Shown here: positions 1 to 10,900 of the stretch, one piece after another
How the letters are laid out: each line of letters starts with the position of its first letter
Numbering within the stretch: the stretch's first letter is position 1
Origin: Erythrocercus mccallii
Lineage: Eukaryota > Chordata > Aves > Passeriformes > Dicruridae
Reading direction: 5' to 3'
Length of the DNA: 64,000 nucleotides
NCBI GenBank assembly: GCA_013397435.1
Contig: VZRG01000182.1
Span: forward strand, 174,827-238,826
Program-made: the position numbers and the translations under genes
Notes under the pieces: generated by a model
Told to the model about the DNA's origin: nothing
Databases searched by the model: none
What the model saw: the letters and a program-made list of their open reading frames with translations, nothing else

Positions 1-471
1 AATTTGCAGACATAAGGACATGAAAGCTGAACTGTAAGATGGTGGTGGGATACAAACTGCTGTCCAAACTACAGACAGCTAGGGCAAGGAAAATCTGTGT
101 CAAAGAAGGAAATCTGGGGAAAAATTAATGCTGAGATACTCTTGGAAGACCTAACTCTGCCAAGGGGTTGTTTGAAGTGGGCAGCTGGTAAGTAGGGCTT
201 GGAGCAAGGTACAGAAATGTCATAAAGTTACTTCTTTAGTTTGAATAATTGCACTTTTCCCACCAAAAATTATGATGTTGTTTCAGGAACTCCTACAAAC
301 CAAAACAGAGCAAGCCAAAATCAGCAAGCCCCATACGCCACTTCCTTTGAGGAAGGCAAGATATGGCATTTCAAAGCCTCAATCATCTGGTGTCTCTGAA
401 GGCACTGCTTTTTCCTTCTGCCTTTGGAATCCTACGTGAAACCCATATTAAATCATTTAAGATGAAGGACG
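1..471. other. Unique sequence, no recognisable element
   Basis: No repeat family, domain or RNA gene is visible. One good splice-donor match on the plus strand (CTG|GTAAGTAG, GTAAGT at 188-193) has no convincing upstream acceptor or long open frame, so it is not called as an exon end. The 105-codon frame that begins at 363 is only the run-in to the CR1 relic that follows. Confidence 0.5.
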
Positions 472-710
472 ATAGATTTAGATTAGATATTAGGAGGAAA
501 TTCTTTACTGTGAGGGTGGCACACTGGCACAGGGTACCCAGAGAAGATGTGGATGCCCCATCCCTGGAAGTGTTAAAGGCCAGGCAGGATGGGGCTCTGA
601 ATAACCCGGTCTGGTGGGAGGTGTCCCTGACCATGGCAAGGGACGAGAACTGGATGATATTAAACATCCTTTCAAACTAATCTGTGATTCTATGATGATT
701 CTATGATGAT
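472..710 (+). mobile_element. CR1 LINE, 3' end (5'-truncated)
   Basis: This is the 3' terminus of an avian CR1 non-LTR retrotransposon. It shows the standard order of CR1 tail blocks: TTTAGATTAGATATTAGG, then GTGAGGGTGG, a CACTGGCACAGG-type block, CCATCCCTGGAAGTGTT, GGCCAGG, and finally two copies of GATTCTATGAT at the extreme end. CR1 copies are usually truncated at the 5' side, and this one keeps only about 240 bp. The last part of the reverse-transcriptase ORF is still readable in one frame (residues like RRKFFTVRV, then PSLEVLKARQDGAL) with a stop at 678-680. The strand follows from the terminal ATTCTATG repeat lying on the right. It belongs to the subgroup with the 'CACAGG...CCCAGAGAAG' middle, as at 39250 and 54858. 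Confidence 0.93.
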
Positions 711-2007
711 CCTATTCCCATTCCAGGCACAGCCTGTAGGGCCAGAGGGAAGGTGTCTGTGCTACACGGCCAGGGAATGATGCCAAGGTGCTGCTTGATC
801 ATTCAGTCCCTCACTTGAGGGCGCTGATATCAGGGACAGAACATGTACATTGACTGTGAACTGTTTCACACGGGTGCCTTTCATACACAGGTAGAAGTCA
901 CATCTGTGCCTAAGCTCCTGACCCCAATCCATAATCTCGATCTGCGTTTCCTCCAAGAAGGAAAAATAATGTTGGCATAATAAAGTTATGCCTGACCTCA
1001 GATATTAATACCGAGAGACAAAAATCAGAAGGCAGATCTCCGGAATGACAAGAACTGCCTCATATTCTCATTTCTGGCAACATTTCTGCTGGAGACCTGA
1101 GGGAGTCATTGTGTCCCTGTGTGCCCTGCTTTCTCTGTGTAAACAGAGACAACAGTGCTTACCCTCACAAAGGTATTTTGAGGTCTGTCACCAAAGATTG
1201 CTATGGGCATTTAGAACTGCCTGGGAAAGTTTGTGGGTTTTGTTTCCTAGAGAATAACCAGGATGTGCAGCTTCCACACGGCTTTGAGATGTTTACCCGT
1301 GGCTGTTCGACTCAGCCCACTGCCAGTACAAAGTTCACGAGGACTTTGGGAACCTCCATGTATTCGTTGTCCCTTGACATGCACAATAATTAGGCTGCAA
1401 ACACAACATGTTTGGCTCTCCTGGCTCTGCTGCTCTCTTACAGGCAGTTTCTACCCCAGTTGCCCTGTTGCACCTGGTAGAGAAGGAGGAGGAGGAGGGA
1501 GAGAGAGAGATCTGACCAATGACACAATTCCTTACAACGCTGCTCCATCTCTCTGGGAACTGAGGCATTGGGACAGACCCTTTTCTCCATGCCCAGCTGT
1601 CTTAAGTGGTTCTGAGACCCTGCTTGGCTGCATGGTGCCTCTCCATGATGTCACCCTGGTACAGGCTTGCTGTCCCCTGCTCTTCAGCCCAGCCTTGCTT
1701 TCTGCTGGGGGGGTTGAATTTGACCTTTTTAGCTCAAAGAAAATCCCACATGTCTTTGTCCACAGGGCTATTATTGTCCTAGAAGAGAAGTGGGCTGAGT
1801 CATTTTGGGGGATCCTTTCCTAGACTTACTCACTCCTTAAGTCTCCCTCTTATAATGAGATAGATCCCCTCTTTCTAAATTTGCAATGCCTCTCAGCACA
1901 CAGGGCACAGACACTTCAAGTCCCTTTGAGGGCTCCAGACCTTTGTTGCTGGGGAGAAAAAGAGAAGAATATAAAACAGGAGAAAAACTCCTTTGTGGAA
2001 ATGTCAC
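711..2007. other. Unique sequence; no gene recognised
   Basis: Moderately GC-balanced single-copy-looking DNA. A plus-strand open frame of 186 codons (1263-1823) is the longest unbroken frame of the window that lacks N. It has low-complexity stretches, no domain, and overlaps other open frames on both strands, so I treat it as chance. A purine tract lies inside at 1480-1510. Confidence 0.5.
1480..1510 (+). repeat. Purine tract (GGA)n(GA)n
   Basis: An uninterrupted run of G and A made of GGA triplets followed by GA doublets. Long homopurine tracts of this mirror type can adopt triplex structure, but at about 30 bp this is short. Confidence 0.8.
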
Positions 2008-2111
2008 CAACCTGGTTTAGTGGAAGGTGTGTGTCCCTGTGGATGGCAGGGGCTTGGAAATAAATAATCTTTAAGGCCCCTTTTAACTCAAATCATTCTA
2101 TAAGTCTGTGA
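2008..2111 (+). mobile_element. CR1 LINE, 3' terminal fragment
   Basis: Roughly 100 bp of the last CR1 segment: CCTGGTTTAGTGGAAGGTG, a degraded CCCTGTGGATGGCAGGGG, then AATAATCTTTAAGGCCCC, a TCCAACCC-like block and CATTCTATAAGTCTGTGA as the worn terminal repeat. Divergence is higher than in the copy at 472, so this is an older insertion. Confidence 0.85.
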
Positions 2112-3719
2112 AATTCAAGGATCAGAAATGTTATGCAGAACCACGTGGTTGTTGCTCCAAAAAGCTGTTCTTAATGGCTCAGATATAAAAGATGAAAATA
2201 CAAACACTTTATTCCCAATCTAACTCTTCTTTAACTCGATCATTTTTCTGGTTTCAAAAGTTTAGGAAATAGTCTCTTGTTTTATGTAGGTGATTAGATG
2301 TTGTTTCTAACGCATTGAAATTGTGTAAATTGATACAGATTTATCTGTGAGAAAGCTGTACTTTGCCTTTGTGTGCTCCATTTGTACGGAAGCTTGGAGC
2401 AGATTCGTTTACCTCCAGAAGGTTGCACCAGTCTGACAAGTGCAGACTGACAAAACATTCATTGCACTTGATTTTCACGACAGTCAGATTATTACATGTC
2501 ATTTTTATCTTCTCGGTTTGGCTTTACTCTGCTTTTTACCCCCTTTGTTTGGTTCATTAATCTCATCCTTTCCATCCTCTTTCCTTGTCCCGCCTGCCAT
2601 CCTCTCAGGTTTCCTGTTTGATGGCTGAAATATAACAGGGAACAGCTACTTTTACTGCTACCTTGACAGTGCAAAAGGTTGATGAGGCTTCAAATAACTG
2701 CCACAGGTGCCTGCAAGTTGATTTTTAGTTTTTCTTTCATTTTTCTTGATTTGGAATTAAAGGGAAATCAAACAACCCAACGCCTCTTAGATGATCTTTA
2801 AGGTTTCTTTCAACACAAACCATTCAGAGATTCTGTGGAGAGACAGCTGGTGCTCACTAGCTCCAAAAGTTTCTTTCTGTGAGGCATAGCTCTTAGCAGT
2901 ATGATTTCCTCTGCTGTGGAACCCAATTATTATCACTCCTGCTTCTCAATTTGAATGGATTTACACTAAAAGTTTTAAAGGAACAAATGTTAAAAGACAA
3001 CAAAATATCCTCCTGGAAACATGAAAGTGCTATCACGTGAATATTATTTCCTGTCATACAAAAGGGCCCGGTGGTTGTTCAAATTGGAGTGGTTGGTAGA
3101 GGTAGCAGCCTGGAAAGCTCTCACACAGCTTCACCAATGCTCTTGGCCTTCAGCAAGGAGGGGACACCTTAGCAGACAGCAAATCTAGCTGGCAGGATGA
3201 TCCAGCATGACTACAGCTGCCTGCAAAGAGCAGCAGGCCTGTGCTCTGGCTCAGTGCCAAGGTCCACCTGGCCAAGAGCTCAAGTCCATTTTTAACACCC
3301 AGTGCCCTGCTGGTGCCACTCCTGCCTGTCCTCCCAGCTCCTTCAGGTGGAGACCTCTGCTTCAGTGCTAGCTCTGCTTTAAACAGCTGATTTCAGCCAC
3401 GTTTCTTGCCTGGGCTTGTTTGAAATCTGTCTGAGGGCAGATCCTGTCTTTGCCCCTCATGGCATCCAGCCACTCAGCACTTCCCAGCACAGCTGTGGGG
3501 CTTTATTTAATGTAAATCTGCAGTTTAGAAAACCTCTGGATGCATTCTTTCCAAGCCACGGAGATGTCTATCCTTCAAACAGAATATCAAATTGTAAATA
3601 TTGTCACTTGTCTTTACAGCAAGAGATGACACTCAGTTAATAGGATGGCAGAGTTCTTACGCTACCCGATAATTAAAAAAAAAGGGGAAAGACAAACCAC
3701 TTAAAAGGGTTTCCCGCTG
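2112..3719. other. Unique sequence; no gene recognised
   Basis: Apart from the short CR1 stub at 2785-2838, nothing is recognised. 3060-3560 is more GC-rich and contains TGCC/AGCTCC-type unique sequence, but it has no long open frame with splice context and no repeat signature. Confidence 0.5.
2785..2838 (+). mobile_element. CR1 LINE, extreme 3' stub
   Basis: About 50 bp matching the last CR1 block: AGATGATCTTTAAGG, TTTCTTTCAACACAAACCAT, then GAGATTCTGTGG as terminal repeat. The stub begins at the point where many CR1 copies are truncated. It is short but follows the block order without gaps. Confidence 0.75.
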
Positions 3720-4040
3720 TGACAAATTCCATGGATTATAACATTTTCATACTGCTCTAAAAGACTGCCACATTGGCTGTAAATTCTCCAGCAAGGGTAA
3801 TGAGTTGTAGGGAAGTTTGCCTTTCATTTGTTCTGTGGTCTGATGCCCAATCTCCTCTGCAAATAAAAGCACGATGCTTGCATCGCTTGATCAATTGATC
3901 CAAAACATATCTTAAAGAAGCAGCTCTGCTCCCCCTCCAGTGCCTAATTTCAGTTGTCTAATTAAAGCAATATCATTTGCATTTCTGAGGTATGTGGCTT
4001 TTGCTCTGCACGAATAAACACCATGTCTGTGATTTAATTC
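3720..4040. promoter_or_regulatory. Candidate conserved non-coding element (enhancer-like)
   Basis: This block has the texture of a vertebrate developmental enhancer: a TAATTA homeodomain core, a perfect POU octamer ATTTGCAT at 3975-3982, a 6+2+6 inverted repeat CGATGC-TT-GCATCG at 3872-3885 and, four bases further, the perfect 12-bp palindrome GATCAATTGATC at 3889-3900. There is no long open frame and no repeat signature. Enhancer function is an inference from motif density; conservation was not tested. Confidence 0.3.
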
Positions 4041-4924
4041 TCTTCTTTTTTCCTCTAGCAGCTCACTTTTCATATCTTTCTGTACATTGACTTCAGTTCA
4101 TTTATTTATATTATCTTTGTTTTTAACTGAGTATCACAAATAACTCCCATCCCTCCTTCCACCATAAATTTTTGTGGCAGGGACCAACTTTTTTCCTCAT
4201 CTGCTAGCAGTCTCTTAGCACAAAACCCTAGGTAAAGCCCACTTCAAAGTAGATAGCACTCAAATCTTCATGGGATCAACCTTTACATTTCGTTTACATC
4301 TTTGTTAACCTCGGAATAGACCGAGCTCTGAGCTTTTTCTTTTCCTTTTTTTTCCTAAATTCTAATGAAAGGGACCACTCCTCCCATCCTCCCATTTCCT
4401 CCTGAGATTAATTGAAATGCAGCCATCTAAACCCCTACTAATTTGTTTTGAAGCCAGCTATTTCCTCAAATAGTTGCAGAAGATGAAAGTTGTTGATAGG
4501 AGCTGCAAAGGCTTTTTTTTCCCCCCCCATGTTCCATTGCTGCATGCCGCTTAAATCCCTGGCTTTGCTCCCATATCTCCTGACACTCTGAGCTCCCATG
4601 GATAAACCCCACAGGGCTGACACAGTCTTTAGGCTGACCTGCCAGGGCTTTGGGTGCCTTCTGCTGAGCAGTTTGGTAATGGGCTGTGATTGTGGCAGCA
4701 GAGGAGCTGGGAGCAGGGTTTTCAGCATTTAGGGTTATCATTTCACATGCCACTTCAGGGGTCACATTTTTCCACCCTTTCCCAGCCTGAGCAGCTGCTG
4801 AGCCAGCTCTGCTGGAGCAAGGCAGGAAGGACGGAGGGCTTTCTGCTTCAGCTTGTGAAAATAACCAAAGACAAGGCACATTTATTGAGCTCAGGCATTC
4901 AAGGCAGCACAGGGAATAATAGGG
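4041..4924. other. Unique sequence; no gene recognised
   Basis: Pyrimidine-rich to about 4400, then more GC-rich. A minus-strand frame of 137 codons (4466-4879) overlaps another minus-strand frame and plus-strand frames. It reads as Ser/Ala-rich low-complexity sequence with no domain, so it is not called. Confidence 0.5.
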
Positions 4925-5149
4925 CAGATTTAGTTAGAAAGGAAAAAAAATTTGTGATGAGGGTGGTAAGACACTGACATGGGCTGCCCTGAGAGAGGCA
5001 GGGGATGCTGCATCCCCAGGAACATTCCAGCTTGAATTGGGCTTTCAGCAACCTGCTCTAGCGGGACGTGTCCCTGCCCCAGGGCTGAACAAGATGATCT
5101 GCAAGACCTCTTCCAACCTAACCCATTCAGTCAGTCTATGATTCTATAA
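4925..5149 (+). mobile_element. CR1 LINE, 3' end
   Basis: Carries a worn CAGATTTAGTTAGA...AAAAAATTT start, TGATGAGGGTGGTAAGACACTG, GGCTGCCCTGAGAGAGGC, CATCCCCAGGAACATTCCAG, then GATGATCTGCAAGACCTCTT, CCAACCTAACCCATTCA and the terminal TCTATGATTCTATAAT. The order and spacing are those of a CR1 tail of about 225 bp. The several substitutions and small gaps suggest moderate age. Confidence 0.92.
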
Positions 5150-7740
5150 TTTTATCAAGTCATTGATTCAAAGATTAAAACCTGCCTTTGATATCTGCAT
5201 GGTTGTACTATCAAAAGCTATTCTCTTCCTGAACGTGACCAGACTGTTAGGAGAAAGCTCCTGTACCTTTTTCTTGTTCCTGCAGCTAGCTTGATTTCAT
5301 CTGAGTCATTCCCATTCTTCACATGTCGTGCTCTGCATACGCTCGCTGCCAAATTTACATCCTAAGCTGGCTGTGTCAAAACCTTCTGCCCAATTATTTT
5401 CCTTTCCCCTTCTCAAATTTAGATGTTTTCTTTCTGGGACTGAATCCTAATTTCCTTCTGTTTGTTGCTGTCCTTAGTTTTTGGCATGTTTGGGGTGGGG
5501 TGTGTTTCCACAATCCTGTTGGTGTTGGGAAGCTGCTATGTTTCTGTTCCATCAACTTTCCACACGACCGACCATAAAATTAATCCTACGTTCCTAAAAC
5601 CTTTCAGAACACTGTAAAAATTACCCACTAGGTCGATTTATTTGCTGTACAGGGTTAGGGTTTTTTATTATTTTACTCAATTGTTTTTTTCCTGTTCTGG
5701 TCTAGTACTTTGCATCTCAATGCTCCCATTGGTAAAAGATAAAAGGGGCATCTAAGGGCCACATAAGCAGGGAGACATGTAACCACTGGGCTCTGAATCA
5801 TGTTTTTTACCCTGCTTTTGTTTCCACTGGCATTGGCAGTGTTCATAACCCAATAGAATCTGTTAGAAAATGGTCTTCAAAGTGCAATTCTGTTGCTGCT
5901 TGACTAGATTTGTCTGTGTGGTTTTTGGCCGTCACTGAAGCGTCAACTTGAAAATCACTGAAAACCAACAATTTCTAATGAGTAAGACTTTAGCAAGCAG
6001 GTATTTAAATAAAGAACAACAAAGTCCACTTTTCTCTCCACTGCAGCTGCTTTTGATCCCATTGAATGCTGCCAAATGGGTTAGAGTCATGCGTGAAGTT
6101 TGTCACTTCTGAGCTGCTGACGGTACCTACCTCAACATGCGACACGCCAGGAATTCTAAACGGTTTTATTGAAATTTATTGAAGTATTGCCATCTGCCAT
6201 CGTAGCACTGTTCTTCCCAAAGGCAACTGGGAAAAACAAGGCAAAGTGGCTGCATCTTGTCATTAGAAATTTTATTTCTGGGAAGTGTGAACATTCCAGT
6301 TACTCAATAAAAGTAGTCACTGTACCATATTCAGCTCATCTGTTCCAGCACAAGTTTGATACTGAAATACCATTTCGTTAGGGCCTTCTGTGGTTCCACG
6401 TACTTAAATAGGCAAGAGGAATAAATTTTCTTCAGTTTCATAGTTTAATAAAAACTTGATAGCTGACAAAACTGGCCCTCTGGTCTTCCGGATTTGTAAA
6501 GGACAACCTCACTGTTTCCCAGCGTGTTTCCATCAATATTAAAGGACCAGGCACTGTGACTGCTGCCCATCGTGGACCCATCTGTGGTTTCCCACATCAG
6601 GAGGTATAAATCTCATTAGGAGATTCCTTCAGATTCCAAAATATTACTCAGAATTTTATTTAGTGTTGTACTGAAGGCTTTTTCCAAGACATCGAAACAT
6701 ACAGATAGTTCTGACGCTTCTATTTTGGGCAGGGACACCTTCCACTAGGTCAGGTTCCTCAAAGCACCATCCAGCTTTATCATAGAGGAGAATAATCAAG
6801 CAGAATGCTAGATCTCTCAGCAAAATTTCTATTATCAGAAATATGTTTATCATTTACTGAAGAACACCTATTATAAAATAACCATCCCAAGCACCACAGT
6901 ATCACAACTTCATTATGTGCTTTAGACCATTTTTCCCAAGGTAATGTAAGGATGTATACTCATTGGGAATGGCATCCTTGTGGTAAGATATTAACTGGAG
7001 TTATTTTTTTTGTTTTGTTTCAACCTTCAAACCCACTACAAATTACGGTATCATTTTAAGTGGTGAAATGGAGAAGGTCCTTTTTAATTCAGTCTCTCTG
7101 CCTGCTCCACACTAGAAAGAAGAGTTATTTTCTTTGGAGACTAATGCTTCGATAAGATCTGTCTGTATCCAACTATCTGATAAACTGGGAACTCGAGATC
7201 CAATGTCACCTTTCATTTTACTTACTCCTTTATCTGTCAGTTGTGCAGGGATCTGGGGATACAGTTACTCCAAAGTTTTCAGAATATTTTCTCAGTCATA
7301 ATTTATAAATGAAATCCCCAAAGAATTTTTTTTTTTAAATCAAAATGAAATCAGATTTTCAGATTCCTGAAAGTAAAAAAAATTTTAAAAAAAGGTTTTA
7401 AAGGACTGAAAGCTGTAAATCATCTCTCCTAGTGACATCTCTTGGCATTTGAAGTCCAAGTCACAAAGTTTTGCCACTGTTACTCAGTGGCCATATGGGT
7501 TGTACTGGCCAAGCATTTTGACTAGACAAGTAAGAAATTGGTTAGTTTGATAAAACATTAACCAGGCTAACAAGCTGTTCTTGGCCCCTCATAAGTAGAT
7601 AGTTACCTTTTTAATTTGTAACAAAATTTTGTGTAAAACACCTTGGACTAGGATTTTGAGATGCACCTGTTCTCAGTATTGTCTTTTGATCTGACCACCT
7701 AAATCTAATTTAATGTTTAATGCTCTGTTTTGAAATTCGG
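5150..7740. other. Unique AT-rich sequence; no gene recognised
   Basis: No transposon signature, RNA gene or supportable exon. Open frames are short (up to 84 codons). A single GGTTAGGG telomere-like hexamer copy near 5653 is isolated and not a telomeric array. Homopolymer A and T runs of 8-11 occur at 7005-7020 and 7327-7400. Confidence 0.5.
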
Positions 7741-7900
7741 GCTCGCTACTTCAAAAGAAAATGGTCTGGAAAGATAATTTAAATAAATAACGATCAGTCA
7801 GTTATTATTATTCAAGAGAGACTGCAACATAATGTATATTTTAACACCAATGGGGTTTATAGAGTGAAATTATTGTACTAGTAATGCAATTACTAAAAAT
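7741..7900. promoter_or_regulatory. AT-rich block with inverted repeat, possible CNE
   Basis: AT-rich unique DNA with TTTAAATAAATAACG and, at 7879-7895, the perfect inverted repeat TAGTAAT-GCA-ATTACTA (7+3+7), which contains two opposed ATTA-type homeodomain half sites. Such spacing could bind a paired homeodomain dimer, but this is inference. Confidence 0.2.
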
Positions 7901-10900
7901 TGCAAAACAAAACCACAAAGCAAAACACAGTTTGGGGCTATTTATTTCTTTTTTGTTGTTGTTATTGTATCTACAGCTATAGCAAGGCTTTTCGCAGATC
8001 CTCTGTGTGGCATTTTTTATGCTCTGATTTGACCATATCTTGCCTCTCCTGGTTAACTCACATTGATTTCCACCCCTGCCTCCTCTATTTCAGATTAAAA
8101 AGGTTGCTTAGCACATCCCTGGGCATGCCCACTCCATCTCTTTTTATCAGACAAAGTCATCATGAAGGAGGAATCGCAGGAATCTCACTCTGGGCTCCTC
8201 GAGCCATTAAAGCTTGACCTGTGACTCTGGCATTCCTCACGTCTCCTTTGCAGTCATTCCTTTGCTGCCACAGAAATTCCCAGTGACTGCTGCTAGCCAT
8301 GGCCAGCTGCTTTGATCAGCTGCCTTGCCGGGCATGCTTCCTGTAGGAGAAAATTGCGGACACCGTTCCACTGCTCCGGCTGCAAAAGCAAAACTCCGTG
8401 CTTTCCTCAGCTTCTTCCTCAGTAGATAGATGGTAAAATAAAAATACAAAAAGTTTAGGCATTATTTTGACTATTTATGTCTGCCCAGTGAGGAAGATGC
8501 TCAGCTGACAGGATTGCTTTAGAGGCATGATGAGAAAAATTATTATCCCACAATGCTGAGAATTCCCTGCACTATTTTAGTTGACCTTGGGCAAGGTGGC
8601 TTTTATCTTATTTTTCCTTAAACACTGAAAACAAAAGCCTATATTTCCATTCCTGACCTACCACCTTCTCGTGGATACATCATCTTCAATTCAAAGGTAC
8701 ATCCCTAAGCTTGTTTCCTGTCTTACACTAGATTTTCACATACTTGTGCTTCATACTCCTCATATCCTTTACCTAGCTGCATGGATATTTACATAACCAT
8801 ATGATAATTTATATTTTCAGAGGTCTTTTGTTTTCATAAATTTTTTAGAAAAGTTGTTCTGGTGTTTTGTTTCATGAACATAACCGTACAAATGCTACTG
8901 AGAAATAAATCAACACAAATTACATAAGGAACACAGCCTGAGTAGTGCCGAGGTTTTCTATTTTACACTGCACATGCAAAGTTTGTCTAGTTAATTAAGA
9001 ACAAACACAGCACAACTAGCTCCTACAACAGGAATTTAATTTCCTTGAAGCTAAATAAAGACCAAACAAAACCATTCTTGTTACAATTCCCATCTTCAAA
9101 GGAGTTTATTTATTTCCTTTATAGGTCTGGACAGCCCTGAGCTTTCTGTGTTTAGATTAAATCAGCTCCAGAATCCTCCTGTCCCTCTTAGCTGTAAACA
9201 ATGTTGAAGTGGGAATGATACCTCGGGACTGAAGCTGAAGTCAGTGGTATTAAGTGGAAAATGTTGCCAAGAAGCTGGAGTAGCCCTGGCCTGGTCCTGA
9301 GCCCCAGCAGTCTCCAGCGCTGGGGAGCAGCTGGGAACAGCACCTCGGTTCCCTGTTTGTTTGTGTTCCAAGCACAGCAAACCAGCACAGTGGGAGCAGC
9401 ACTTTGACACACGGGAGTGTTGGTCAATCTGCGTGATGCACTCAGTGGCCTTCCTCATTTGCTCTTTTTGCTTGTCTTAAAATTGAGAGCCGCACCTCCA
9501 AGTTACAAAATTTAAAATGCTTTTTGTCCATTGCATTCTTATTTGTAAAGGGTTTACATCGTTCATGGATTACTAAAATAAATCCCAGCATCAAGTCTAA
9601 ACTTTTGACTAGCCACAAATATTCCAATTTTTTTTACAGTATTAAAGAAAAAAAAAAAGAGTATTCTTGAGCCTGTAAGCTGCCTGTGAGGAAAACAAAT
9701 TGTCACTTTTTTTCTCTGAAAGCTGTTGATTGTGAAGCTAGGTGGGAGAAATGAATCAAGCCCAGGAGTGGTGAGTGCTGGCTGTCTGGTGAGGACCCCA
9801 GGGTCACCTGGCGTGCAGCTCTTGTTTCAGGATACTTTGGGATGCTTTGGCATGCAGAAACTTTGCCTCTAATGCATCAGGTGAGGACAGGGATTTCTGT
9901 GAAAGCTAGGATGGAGGAGCATGGGAAAATTGATTTCAGAGCATGATATCTTCCTGTTGTCTGCTGGTTATGTAATAGTTTTCGGCATGCATTTTAAAAA
10001 TAGTGTGGTATGTGAAAAGTTCAGTTTTTGTTGCAAGGTATGGTCTCTACACGATGTACTTGAGTTCAGAAAGAAGGCCCCTGAAATTTAATAGCCTTGA
10101 CTCTCCATCTTGTAGCTCCTGGAGCCTAGAGTTTTCCAGCCATTAGTAACCTAATTTAAATAATTCCTTGATAGAACAAAGGTCATGCATGACATCCTTT
10201 CATCAAACTGCTTTTTATGCCATTAAAGTAAATAAATAATAAACAAATTGGATTGCTAGTAATAAGCAGAGAGTAAAACAGTGTTTATCAAGAAAATGAT
10301 GATGATTTATCCTCTGAACTCTGCTTAGGATGAAGAAACCCATGAAGAAGAAAATGCTAATTTTATTTCAAATTAAGATGAGTTATAAATGTAAGTTAAT
10401 ACTTTTGGAACCAGTAAAGACAAGATTGCCTGCATTAACTTAGAATGGATAACCTTTCAATTATTTAAATAGAAATTACAATTACAACATGAAGTACAGT
10501 GAAAACATGCTATACATAAACTGTACACAGAACCCAACGAGACTGTTCTCCTCCTTGAACAGGGAACTCTTCCTGTCATTGCTCTGTGATGAACACTGGC
10601 CAGAAGAAACAGAATGCTCACACCAGGGCAGTGCCATGCTGAGAGTGCTGCCTTTGGAAGAACGGGAGGCTGATGAGATCCATGATGGCGTTTCAGTACC
10701 TGAGGAGAACACAATAAACATGGAAAACTTTAAAAGTTATTTTAAAATCACTTTTAAAAAGGAGTAATTCCCCTCAGGATGCACTGGTGTGTGAGAAATT
10801 CTGTTCTCCAAAAGCCATTTCTTTTAATGAAAGCAATTCTTAATTTATGTAGATAGAATCATTTTAAAACACTTTCAATTTTCATCATTGTTCTTACAAA

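Noticed and set aside
1263..1823. 186-codon plus-strand open frame
   Set aside because: No domain, low-complexity Gly/Arg/Glu stretch from a purine tract, and overlapping frames on both strands. A frame of this length is within chance expectation for 64 kb in six frames.
5646..5660. GGTTAGGG telomere-like motif
   Set aside because: A single copy, not an array.
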